Source of the DNA: Variovorax paradoxus
Lineage (GTDB): Bacteria > Pseudomonadota > Gammaproteobacteria > Burkholderiales > Burkholderiaceae_C
Reading direction: 5' to 3'
Length of the DNA stretch: 64,000 nucleotides
NCBI RefSeq assembly: GCF_018614955.1
Contig: NZ_JAGGNV010000007.1
Span: 102,301 to 166,300, forward strand
Part shown: positions 28,510 to 37,985 of the stretch, piece by piece
Numbering within the stretch: the stretch's first letter is position 1
Layout: every line of letters starts with the position of its first letter
Translations under genes and position numbers: made by a program
Notes under the pieces: model-generated
The model's database searches: none
The model's input: the letters and a program-made list of their open reading frames with translations, nothing else
What the model was told of the DNA's origin: nothing

Positions 28510-28582
28510 TGACCCCCACGCTTGTCACTTCGTGTACTGCGCTGCCCCCCGAGGGGGCCGCATTCGGCTTTGGGCGGCCCGG
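28510..28582 (+). repeat. Palindromic intergenic repeat between guaB and guaA
   Basis: The spacer contains ACCCCCACGCTTGTC, a GCCCCCC/GGGGGC hairpin (around 28544-28558) and a second inverted repeat GGCCGC...GCGGCC (28556-28561 and 28574-28579). Similar C-rich, G-rich palindromes are, in my experience, scattered between genes in Comamonadaceae. I see no second copy in this window, so repeat status is inferred. Confidence 0.55.
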
Positions 28583-28596
28583 CGCCGACTGATCCC

Positions 28597-30210
<1,614 letters not shown>

Positions 30211-30233
30211 CAGTCTTGGCGGCAAGAAGGGAT

Positions 30234-30254
30234 CGGCTGATTGAGACAGCCGTT
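30234..30254 (+). terminator. Weak hairpin after guaA
   Basis: CGGCTG (30234-30239) and CAGCCG (30247-30252) pair across a seven-base loop, 24 bases after the guaA stop, followed by only two T residues. It could be a weak terminator of the gua unit. Confidence 0.3.
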
Positions 30255-30283
30255 CCGCCCGCCGGCTGATGGATCTGAGTCGA

Positions 30284-30315
30284 TGCATGCGACCTCGCGC
30301 GAGCGGTCGCATGCA
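30284..30315. repeat. Eleven-bp perfect inverted repeat downstream of guaA
   Basis: TGCATGCGACC (30284-30294) is matched by GGTCGCATGCA (30305-30315) around TCGCGCGAGC, whose first eight bases are self-complementary. There is no T tract on either side. It lies where the high-GC backbone gives way to the lower-GC patch, so it may mark a junction or stop transcripts from both sides. Confidence 0.55.
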
Positions 30316-30325
30316 AGGGCTTGCA

Positions 30326-30673
30326 TCAGTCGATTAGCTCGAACTGTCGAGGATAAGTCTTATCTGCAGTCGCTTTCTGAAGCGATTCACATTCAGCGAC
30401 AGCTTGCTTGAAGCTCAACACCTTGACGTGCTCCGGCGCAAAGCAAACCGCTGCCGAAGTGCGAGTAACTATGTTGTCTTGCTTAACCACCTGCTGAGCC
30501 TCATTCAGCCTATATGCCAATGCTACCTCTCTGCACGATAGGTATTCGGCGTGAAGGTTTGTGTCCTTGTCGCAGGTGCCCTCCAGCAAGAACGTTGAAC
30601 CGTCCCATTGAGTCCGGGTAAGCTCGCCGAGCGCCGGTTTCACATTGGGGTGCTGCCGGGATTTCGCGTGCAA
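30326..30673 (-). CDS. Hypothetical protein in lower-GC patch
   Basis: A 115-residue frame that I do not recognise. It has four or five cysteines (GTCDKD, LSCREV, AVCFAPEH, AECESL) that could pair in a small extracytoplasmic domain, but no clear signal peptide in the frame as given. By eye, two 60-base lines inside it are about half G+C, against about 65 percent in guaA, so it may be acquired DNA. Its 5' end overlaps, on the opposite strand, the start of the truncated DUF3422 gene, so its original start may be lost. It may not be expressed. Confidence 0.4.
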   Translation of the reverse strand: MHAKSRQHPNVKPALGELTRTQWDGSTFLLEGTCDKDTNLHAEYLSCREVALAYRLNEAQQVVKQDNIVTRTSAAVCFAPEHVKVLSFKQAVAECESLQKATADKTYPRQFELID

Positions 30674-31412
30674 ACTTTTGCGTGAGCAGCAGGGTGGGCG
30701 TCTACTTCAGCGGCTCTACGAGGTTGAAACGTACCGCATGATGGCGTTGATTGCTCTTCCAATGGCGCGTGAAGCTCAAAAGAAGCTCGTCGACATCGAG
30801 CGCGCTCTTGCGCAGCACATGCAACGGCCGGAGATCGGTCTCGACGCTCAACAAGACGAGGCCCAACTTGAGATGCTGACACGACTCGCGATGCGTGTGG
30901 AAGCACTCTCTGCACTCGTCGGGAGATTCAGCGCAACGCAAGCATACGAGAAGCTTGTTTTGGCGCGGATTCACGAGTTGCGCGAGGAGCGCATCGAGGG
31001 CGTACCAACCATTGCTGAGTTCATGGAACGGCGCTTCGTTCCAGCCATGGATACGTGTCGCTCGGCCCGGCAGCGACAAGAAGAGCTTGCGACACGGATT
31101 GCGCGCGCGGTGGACTTGCTTCGTACCAGAGTCACACTGGCTCAGGAGAGGGACGTCACCCGCCTCCTGGCGGAAATGGAGCGAACTGCCGGAATGCAAC
31201 TGCGGCTACAGCATTCCATAGAGGGGCTTTCGGTTGCAGCGATTTCTTACTACGTTCTCGCGCTCTTGGTCTATGCAATGAAATCTCTGAAAGCGGTTCA
31301 CGTGCCCATGAACGTCGAACTGGCAGCAGGTGCGCTCGTGCTTCCAATCGTGTTCGGCGTCATCCGTATGATGCGACGGCTCCGGACTGGCAACGATTCA
31401 ACTCAGCATTGA
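30645..31412 (+). pseudogene. 5'-truncated DUF3422 family membrane protein
   Basis: The frame of 255 codons contains the C-terminal half of a DUF3422 protein. QGGRLLQRLYEVETYRMMAL opens the recognisable homology, a helical region follows, and the strongly diagnostic SIEGLSVAAISYYVLALLVY with KSLKAVHVPMNVELAAGALV forms the terminal membrane hairpin. Full-length family members are over 400 residues with an N-terminal domain that is absent here: upstream of about 30684 the translation is unrelated and the only in-frame start is a TTG with no clear ribosome binding site. I read this as a remnant left by a deletion or insertion of neighbouring DNA. A shortened but expressed protein cannot be excluded. 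Confidence 0.6.
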
Positions 31413-31544
31413 TGGCATCCTAGCTAAGCTAGACTTTTCGGGGAGTGATGTAGGTCATTGGTATTCATGAATGCCCCGCGCTTGCTTGCATAGCGCAGAT
31501 CGAGGAAGCTCCTGCCAAGCCGGCGCGCCGGCGCTTCCATTCGA

Positions 31545-34500
31545 ATGAATCCATCCGTTCCAACGAACCGCCGCATCAGCCTGAATACGCGCCTGAGTCT
31601 GGGCGTCGCCGCGGTGGTGCTGGCAGCCACGTTCACGATCGCGACAATCGCGTTGCATCTGGTCAAGGCCAGTATGCAGGCGTCGATTGCGAACGAGCAG
31701 TTCGCGCGCGTATCGACCATTGCGGAGGCGGTAGACCAGAAGTTCGCGAGCCGGCGAACCCTGCTGAAGACCTTCGCCGAAAGCGTGGAGACGCAGGGAT
31801 TCACGAACGCTGCGCCGCTGCAGGCCTTCCTGAAGCAACACGAGTCCCTTCGAGCAGCCTTCGATAACGTCGCATTCCTGGATCTCGACGGCAATCTGGT
31901 GGCCAACTTCAACGGTGCGCAACAGATCGGCCGGTTGAACATCAAGGATCGCGCGTATTTTTCGGAGACGGTCAGATCCATGGCCGGCGTGATCTCGCAG
32001 CCGTATCGCAACCGGCTCAATGGCCTGGCGCAGGTGGCGATCACCGAACCCGTGATGGACGGCACCGGAGGCGTGCAGTTCGTGATTGCGGCCTCCATCA
32101 ACCTGAAGGAGCGGAACATTCTGGGCTCGCTCGCCGACGTCAAGTTCGGCGACACCGGCTACCTGTTCATCACGACCACGGACGGAGTCGTGGTCGACCA
32201 TCCCCGCGAGGCGCGCGTCCTGAACCGCTCCAGCGCAGGGAAGGGCGGCGACCCTGAAATCGACCACGCGATCGCGGGCTTCGAGGGCAAGACCGAGGGG
32301 CTCAACGATGCCGGCGTGCATGGTCTGTACGCCTTCAAGCGCATCCGCCAGGCCAACTGGATCCTGGGGTCGATGTATCCGCGCCAGGAGGCGTTCGCCC
32401 GGATCGATGCCATCGAGCGCACGGCCTGGGGCGGGGCGCTCGTGCTTGCCCTGCTGGCCGGCACGATGGCGCTGGTCGTCGTGCGACGCCAGCTGAAGCC
32501 ACTGACGGAACTGCACCGGCACATGCTGGATGCGCAAGCCGCACCCGCCGAAGTCGCGGCGCCACGCAGTTACCCGCGCGACGAGATCGGCGATCTTTCG
32601 CGCACCTTCGACGCGCTGATGCGGGAGCGGCGATCCAGCGAAAAATTCCTGCGCGACATCACCGACAACCTCCCCGCCATGGTGTCGCATGTGGACGCGC
32701 AAGGACGCTTTAGCTTCGTCAATGCCCGATTGCGCGCCAAGCTCGGCCGCAGCGCGTCCGAGCTCGTCGGCCAGCCCGCGCAAGGCATGCACGGTGCGGA
32801 GGACAGCGCCGTTCCGGACCGCTATCTCCAGCGCGTGCTGGCTGGCGAGCCCGTGACTTTCGAGCGGCGAGGCTCGGTGAGGGGCGGCGAGCAGGCGCGT
32901 TTTTTCCAGACCGATCTCATTCCGGATCGCGATCGATCGGGGTCGGTCCGCGGCTACTACGCGGTGACCTCCGATGTGACGGAGCGCAAGCGCATCGAAC
33001 TCAGTCTTGCACACAGCGAGGCGCAGATCCGCACCATTGCGGACAGCATCCCCGCGCTCGTCTCGCACGTGGACGCGTCGTTGCGGTACACCTTCGTCAA
33101 TGCCCACATCAAGGCGCTGCACAAGAACAATGCGATGGTCGGCAATTCGATGTCCGAGGTTCGCGGAAAGGAAGACTTCGCCATCGTCGAGCCGTACTAC
33201 CGCCGCGCGCTCGCGGGCGAGACGGTGATCGTCGAGAAAAGGGGCGATTCGGCGCTGGGCATCGGCGATCGAACGTACAAGGCGCACTACATTCCCGACC
33301 AGGACGATGTCGGCATGGTGCAGGGCGTGTTCGCGATGACCTTCGACATCACCGACGAGGTCAGGATGCGAAATGCGCTCAGCGAGCAGGAGAAGCGCCT
33401 GCGCGACGTCACCGACAGCATTCCGGCCCTGGTGGGCTATTTCGATCGCGAGGAGAACTGCCACTACGGCAACAGCCGGGCGCGGCAGATGGCCGGCTTG
33501 GGTGACGGTCCGCTCGACGGCGTGACCTTGCGGTCCGCGGTGGGCGAGGGGGTCTACGCGCAGCACGTGCCGCACATTCCCGCGGTGCTGGCAGGAAAGG
33601 CGGTGCACTTTCCGGTCCACACGCCGCTCCACGGCAAGGACGGGTATTTCCAGGTCAATCTGATCCCGGACAAGGATCTGCAGGGGCAGGTGCAGGGCTT
33701 CTACCTGATGACCTTCAACATCACCGCGCTGAAGGAAGCCGAGCTGCGCCAGGCCGAGAGCGAGATGCGCTTGCGCACCATCACCGACAACCTGCCCGCG
33801 CTGATCACGTACATCGACCGCGAGCAGAAGATCACCTTCGCGAATGCCACCTACCGCGAATGGCTGGGACTCGATCCGTCCGCGCTCATAGGCCTTCATA
33901 TTCGCGAAGTGGCGGGCCCCGAGCTGTACCAGGCCCGCAAGGCCATGCTCGAGCGCGCGCTGGCGGGCGAGCGTGTCGAGTTCGAGGCCGAGACCAGAAG
34001 AGCGGATTTCGATCGCGTCACTCACGTCATCTACGTGCCCGACATCGGCGCCGACGGCTCGACGCACGGCATTTTCTCGCTCAGCCTGGACATCACTGCG
34101 CTCAAGCAGGTGGAGCGCCAGCTGATCGAGCTGGCGCGGGTCGATACGCTCACCGGCCTGCCGAACCGGCTCGCCTTCAACGAGTATCTGCCGAACGCGA
34201 TTGCGCGTGCCCGGCGCACGGGCAGCGCGATCGCGCTGATGTTTCTGGACATCGACCATTTCAAGTCGATCAACGACACGCTCGGCCACGCGGCTGGCGA
34301 CGAGGTACTGACCGAGTACGCAAGGCGCCTGCTGGCCAGCGTGCGCAGCACCGACACCGTGGCGCGGCTCGCGGGCGACGAATTCGTCATCGTGCTCGAG
34401 AACCCGAGCACGCACGAGGCGGCCGCAGCTATAGCGCGGAAGATCGTTGGACGGGTCCACGCTCCGGCATTCCAGATCGACGGCCAGCTGCTGGATGTCA

Positions 34501-34685
34501 CGACCAGCATCGGCATCGCATCTCACGAAGCGACCGATTCTTCCGTCACGGCCGAAGAACTGCTGGCGCGTGCGGACGCCGCGCTCTACGGTGCCAAGGC
34601 GGCCGGGCGCAACAGGTTCGAGTTCTTCACTGACAATCTCGCCGGGGTGGCTCAGAGTCCCGAGCGCCAATCGAACAGGAGTTAA
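31545..34685 (+). CDS. Membrane diguanylate cyclase with periplasmic Cache sensor, HAMP and four PAS domains
   Basis: A 1046-residue signalling protein. A first membrane helix (about 18-38) is followed by a Cache-type periplasmic sensor (about 45-280, including DNVAFLDLDGNLVANF), a second helix (about 287-310) and a HAMP region. Four PAS-like repeats follow, each starting with a variant of DNLPALITYIDREQ (near 372, 492, 618 and 744). The C-terminal GGDEF domain opens RVDTLTGLPNRLAFNEYL and has the active-site motif AGDEF at 943-947, with the inhibitory RxxD site RSTD at 934-937 exactly five residues earlier. It should make c-di-GMP and be feedback-inhibited. It ends 5 bp before a MshEN-bearing ATPase gene. 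Confidence 0.94.
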   Translation: MNPSVPTNRRISLNTRLSLGVAAVVLAATFTIATIALHLVKASMQASIANEQFARVSTIAEAVDQKFASRRTLLKTFAESVETQGFTNAAPLQAFLKQHESLRAAFDNVAFLDLDGNLVANFNGAQQIGRLNIKDRAYFSETVRSMAGVISQPYRNRLNGLAQVAITEPVMDGTGGVQFVIAASINLKERNILGSLADVKFGDTGYLFITTTDGVVVDHPREARVLNRSSAGKGGDPEIDHAIAGFEGKTEGLNDAGVHGLYAFKRIRQANWILGSMYPRQEAFARIDAIERTAWGGALVLALLAGTMALVVVRRQLKPLTELHRHMLDAQAAPAEVAAPRSYPRDEIGDLSRTFDALMRERRSSEKFLRDITDNLPAMVSHVDAQGRFSFVNARLRAKLGRSASELVGQPAQGMHGAEDSAVPDRYLQRVLAGEPVTFERRGSVRGGEQARFFQTDLIPDRDRSGSVRGYYAVTSDVTERKRIELSLAHSEAQIRTIADSIPALVSHVDASLRYTFVNAHIKALHKNNAMVGNSMSEVRGKEDFAIVEPYYRRALAGETVIVEKRGDSALGIGDRTYKAHYIPDQDDVGMVQGVFAMTFDITDEVRMRNALSEQEKRLRDVTDSIPALVGYFDREENCHYGNSRARQMAGLGDGPLDGVTLRSAVGEGVYAQHVPHIPAVLAGKAVHFPVHTPLHGKDGYFQVNLIPDKDLQGQVQGFYLMTFNITALKEAELRQAESEMRLRTITDNLPALITYIDREQKITFANATYREWLGLDPSALIGLHIREVAGPELYQARKAMLERALAGERVEFEAETRRADFDRVTHVIYVPDIGADGSTHGIFSLSLDITALKQVERQLIELARVDTLTGLPNRLAFNEYLPNAIARARRTGSAIALMFLDIDHFKSINDTLGHAAGDEVLTEYARRLLASVRSTDTVARLAGDEFVIVLENPSTHEAAAAIARKIVGRVHAPAFQIDGQLLDVTTSIGIASHEATDSSVTAEELLARADAALYGAKAAGRNRFEFFTDNLAGVAQSPERQSNRS

Positions 34686-34690
34686 AGGCC

Positions 34691-36580
34691 ATGTCGTCTG
34701 CCGAAGTCATCACGCCAGAGCAGTTGTTGAGAGACATCGCAGCGCAAAGCCGCATGCCGATCGTGCGGATAGGCCAGGCGCTGGTGTCCCTGGGCATGGT
34801 CACGGAGGAGCAACTGAGCGCCGCATTGGCGCAGCAGCAGCTCGACCGCAGCGTGCCGCTGGGCGAGACCCTGGTGCGCATGGGCGTGGTCAACCGTTCC
34901 CAGCTGCAGATCGCGCTGGTGCGAAAGATGGGCTACCCCCTCGTCAACCTGCATCTTTTCCCGGCCGCTGCCGAAGCCCTGCGCAAGATCAGCCATGGTG
35001 TCGCACGGCGCTTGCAGGTGATGCCCTTGATGATTCATGACGGGCGCCTCATCGTCGCGCTCGACGATCCGGCCGGCCGGCGAACGGCCCTCGATGAAGT
35101 GGAGTTCATCGCCCAGATGAAGGTGGTCCCGGTGGTGGGACAGTGCCTGGACCTGGACAGCGTGCTGCACAAGGCCTACGAGAAGATCGGCGCGCCGGCC
35201 GAGGGCGGCCCGGTTTCTTCCGATCCGAGCCGGCCCATCGAGTTCGACATGGCCGGCACCAGCGAATTGCTGGAGACCCTCGAGAAGGAAGGCCGTGCGC
35301 CCGCCGCCGACGAGGAGGCGTCGATCGAGCAATCGGACAACTCGCTGGTGCGCATGATCAACAGCATGATTCTCGAAGCGCATCGCGAGGGCGTGTCGGA
35401 CATCCATATCGAGAGCTATCCCGGACAGGAAAAAACCCGCATCCGCTTTCGCCGCGACGGAAGGCTCTACACCTACCTCGAACTCCCGCCCAGCTACCGC
35501 AACGCGATCGTCGGGCGCGTGAAGATCATGTGCGACCTCGACATCAGCGAGAAGCGCAAGCCGCAGGACGGCAAGATCAATTTCGCCAAGTTCTCGCCGC
35601 AGCATCGCATCGAACTGCGCGTGGCGACCATCCCGACCAGCAACGGGCTGGAAGACGTGGTGATGCGCATTCTTGCTTCGGCCAAGCCCATCGCGCTGGA
35701 CCAGCTCGGACTTTCCGAGCGCAATCTTGCGCGCTTCACCGCGGCGGTCGAGCGCCCCTACGGCATGGTGCTGTGCGTCGGGCCCACGGGTTCGGGCAAG
35801 ACCACGACCCTGCACTCGGCGCTCATGCACATCAACACGCCGGAACGAAAGATCTGGACCGCCGAAGACCCCATCGAAATCACGCAGCCGGGCCTGCGGC
35901 AGGTGCAGGTCAATTCCCGCATCGACTGGACCTTCGCCAAGGCCCTGCGGGCCTTCGTGCGCGCGGATCCGGACGTGATCATGGTCGGCGAGATCCGGGA
36001 CGAGGAAACCGCCAAGACGGCGATCGAGGCATCGCTGACCGGCCACCTCGTGCTCTCGACCCTGCACACCAACAGCGCGCCCGAAACCGTGACGCGGCTG
36101 CTCGACATGGGGATGGATCCCTTCAACTTCGCCGACTCGCTGCTGGCGGTGCTGGCGCAGCGGCTGGTGCGCCGCCTCTGTACCCACTGCATCAGCAGCC
36201 GTCCCGCGAGCCCGGAGGAGATCGAGGAACTGCTGGCCGACTACCTGCACGCGTTCGCGAAGAAGGATTCGCCGGCCGAGCGGGAGGCCGTGCTCGCCTC
36301 CTGGCAGCGCCGCCATGCCCGCGATGGCCGGCTCATGAGCTTCGCGAGCGCAGGGTGCAAGCACTGCGGCGACACCGGATTCAAGGGACGCGTCGGCATC
36401 CATGAACTGATGGCGATGTCGAAGACGCTGCGCCGCCTGGTGCAAAGCGGCGCACGCGCGGAAGAACTGCAGGAAGCGGCGCTGCGCGAAGGCATGCGCA
36501 CCCTGCGTCAGGACGGCATCGCCAAGGTTCTTTCAGGGCAGACGACGATCGAGGAAGTGCGCGCGACCAGCAACGTGTGA
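34691..36580 (+). CDS. PilB/GspE/MshE-type secretion ATPase with N-terminal MshEN c-di-GMP-binding signature
   Basis: A 629-residue traffic ATPase. Residues 26-49 (RIGQALVSLGMVTEEQLSAA...) fit RLGxxLxxxGxxxxxxLxxxLxxQ at every fixed position except a conservative Leu-to-Ile change. After five residues, 55-78 (PLGETLVRMGVVNRSQLQIA...) fit the second copy apart from its first and last residues; this is the MshEN arrangement that binds c-di-GMP. The catalytic half has Walker A GPTGSGKTT at 364-372, an Asp box (TAEDPIEIT), Walker B (DVIMVGEIRDEE), a His box (GHLVLSTLHTNS) and a zinc-type pair LCTHC / CKHCGDTG. A charged insert lies near 515-545. No pilus or type II secretion gene is adjacent. It is coupled to the upstream cyclase and convergent with an EAL gene. 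Confidence 0.93.
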   Translation: MSSAEVITPEQLLRDIAAQSRMPIVRIGQALVSLGMVTEEQLSAALAQQQLDRSVPLGETLVRMGVVNRSQLQIALVRKMGYPLVNLHLFPAAAEALRKISHGVARRLQVMPLMIHDGRLIVALDDPAGRRTALDEVEFIAQMKVVPVVGQCLDLDSVLHKAYEKIGAPAEGGPVSSDPSRPIEFDMAGTSELLETLEKEGRAPAADEEASIEQSDNSLVRMINSMILEAHREGVSDIHIESYPGQEKTRIRFRRDGRLYTYLELPPSYRNAIVGRVKIMCDLDISEKRKPQDGKINFAKFSPQHRIELRVATIPTSNGLEDVVMRILASAKPIALDQLGLSERNLARFTAAVERPYGMVLCVGPTGSGKTTTLHSALMHINTPERKIWTAEDPIEITQPGLRQVQVNSRIDWTFAKALRAFVRADPDVIMVGEIRDEETAKTAIEASLTGHLVLSTLHTNSAPETVTRLLDMGMDPFNFADSLLAVLAQRLVRRLCTHCISSRPASPEEIEELLADYLHAFAKKDSPAEREAVLASWQRRHARDGRLMSFASAGCKHCGDTGFKGRVGIHELMAMSKTLRRLVQSGARAEELQEAALREGMRTLRQDGIAKVLSGQTTIEEVRATSNV

Positions 36581-36584
36581 TGGC

Positions 36585-37367
36585 TCAGGCAGCATCCCAC
36601 GCCACGGCCGGCAATGCTGCGACAGTGGGCTTGGCAAACAGGTAGCCCTGGAACAGATCCACGCCCAGCGCGCGCAGCACGCGGACTTCCTCCGAAGCCT
36701 CGACGCCTTCCGCGATCACCCTGATTCCAAGCTCGTCGCAGGTGGCGACGAAGCCCTTCACGATGGTGACCCTGACCGGATCGATGTGGATGTCCCGCAC
36801 CAGGCTCATGTCGATCTTCACCACGTCGGGCTGGAAGGCGGCGAGCAGCTCGAAGCCTGCATAGGCAGCGCCGAAGTCGTCGATGGCCGAGGTGAAGCCG
36901 TAGCGCTTGAAGGTGCGGAAGGCCGCCGCGAGACCGGGCAGGTCCTCGACGCGCTCGCCTTCTGTGATTTCGAACATCAGGCGGTTGATCGGAAAGTTGA
37001 AGCGCTTGGCCGCGGCCATGGCGGTGCGAAAGCACTCTTCCTGCCCGGCCACGTCGTTGGGCATGACGTTGAGGCTGAGCTTGGATTCCATGCCCAGCGC
37101 CGAGGCCATCTCGATGGCACGCACGCGGCAGGCCTCGTGGAAGGCGAAGCGCTGCCGCGGATCCACGCGCGCAAGCACTTCGGAAGCGCCTTCCCCGGTC
37201 ATGCCGCGCACCAGCGCCTCATGCGCAAAGATTTCCCGCCGCGCGAGGTCGACGATCGGCTGGAAGGCCATCGTGAACCCCGAGTCGAAGCCGCGGGTGT
37301 CGGCATCGGCTGTTGTTTCGGCTGTCACTGGAACGGACCTCGTAGGCGGTGGTTGCAAAGGCTGCAT
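36585..37367 (-). CDS. EAL-domain c-di-GMP phosphodiesterase
   Basis: A 260-residue stand-alone EAL protein with no membrane segment. The signature is EALVRG at residues 50-55. Other catalytic positions are present: Asn in LSLNVMPND, Glu in FEITEGE, the Asp pair in AIDDFGAAYAGFE, Lys in VVKIDMSLV, Glu in IAEGVE and Gln in LFQGYLFAKP. Loop 6 reads DDFGAAYAG instead of the usual DDFGTGYSS, a variation seen in some active members. It should hydrolyse c-di-GMP to pGpG. It is convergent with the MshEN ATPase gene, 4 bp between stops, completing a make/bind/break set. Confidence 0.93.
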   Translation of the reverse strand: MQPLQPPPTRSVPVTAETTADADTRGFDSGFTMAFQPIVDLARREIFAHEALVRGMTGEGASEVLARVDPRQRFAFHEACRVRAIEMASALGMESKLSLNVMPNDVAGQEECFRTAMAAAKRFNFPINRLMFEITEGERVEDLPGLAAAFRTFKRYGFTSAIDDFGAAYAGFELLAAFQPDVVKIDMSLVRDIHIDPVRVTIVKGFVATCDELGIRVIAEGVEASEEVRVLRALGVDLFQGYLFAKPTVAALPAVAWDAA

Positions 37368-37445
37368 TGTGCTGGCGAGCTTGCGTAGTCCGGTGGCGCA
37401 AACATAGAAAGTGACGACGGGTGAGCGAAAAGTCGCACCTTGGTA

Positions 37446-37985
37446 TTACTTCACCCGCTGCTTCACGAGCTTCCGCGCCAGCGTGCGCCGATGCATGCCG
37501 AGGCGCCGGGCCGTTTCCGAGATGTTGAAGCCGGTCTCGGCCAGCGTTTCGTGGATGCGTTCCCATTCGAGCGTCTTGATCGAGGTCGAGCGCTCGGTCA
37601 GCTCGACCTCGGCATCGCCTTCGGCGCGGCCGAAGGCGGCTTCGATGTCGTCGGTGTTGGAGGGCTTGGCCAGGTAGTGGCAGGCACCGAGCTTGATGGC
37701 TTCCACGGCGGTCGCGATGCTGGCGTAGCCGGTGAGCACGACGATCAGCATCTGCGCGTCGTGCGCATGCAGCATCTGGACGCAGGCCAGGCCGGAGGCG
37801 CCGCCGGCGAGCTTGAGGTCGACGACCGCATAGCCTGGCGAGTGGGTCTTCAGGATCTCCGTCACCTGCTCGGCGGTCGTGGCCTGCAGCACCGTGTAGC
37901 CGCGGCGCTCGAAAGAGCGGCAGAGGGTGCGCGCAAAGGCTGCATCGTCCTCGACGATCAGCAGCAGTCGTTCGTCAGTTTCCAT
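37446..37985 (-). CDS. regA: RegA/PrrA/ActR-type redox response regulator
   Basis: A 179-residue regulator. The receiver has acidic residues in IVEDD, the phosphoacceptor D56 in YAVVDLKLAGG, Thr in VVLTGYAS and Lys in YLAKPSN. A short Pro-poor linker leads to a Fis-type helix-turn-helix, FNISETARRLGMHRRTLARK, nearly invariant in the RegA/PrrA family. The family controls respiration and other redox-linked genes. The start overlaps the regB stop by 11 bp. In this position it probably controls the adjacent cyo operon and others. Confidence 0.95.
   Translation of the reverse strand: METDERLLLIVEDDAAFARTLCRSFERRGYTVLQATTAEQVTEILKTHSPGYAVVDLKLAGGASGLACVQMLHAHDAQMLIVVLTGYASIATAVEAIKLGACHYLAKPSNTDDIEAAFGRAEGDAEVELTERSTSIKTLEWERIHETLAETGFNISETARRLGMHRRTLARKLVKQRVK

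Noticed and set aside
34691..36580. Type II secretion or type IV pilus locus
   Set aside because: Only the ATPase is present. No platform protein, pseudopilin, pilin, prepilin peptidase or secretin is adjacent, so I do not call a secretion system here.
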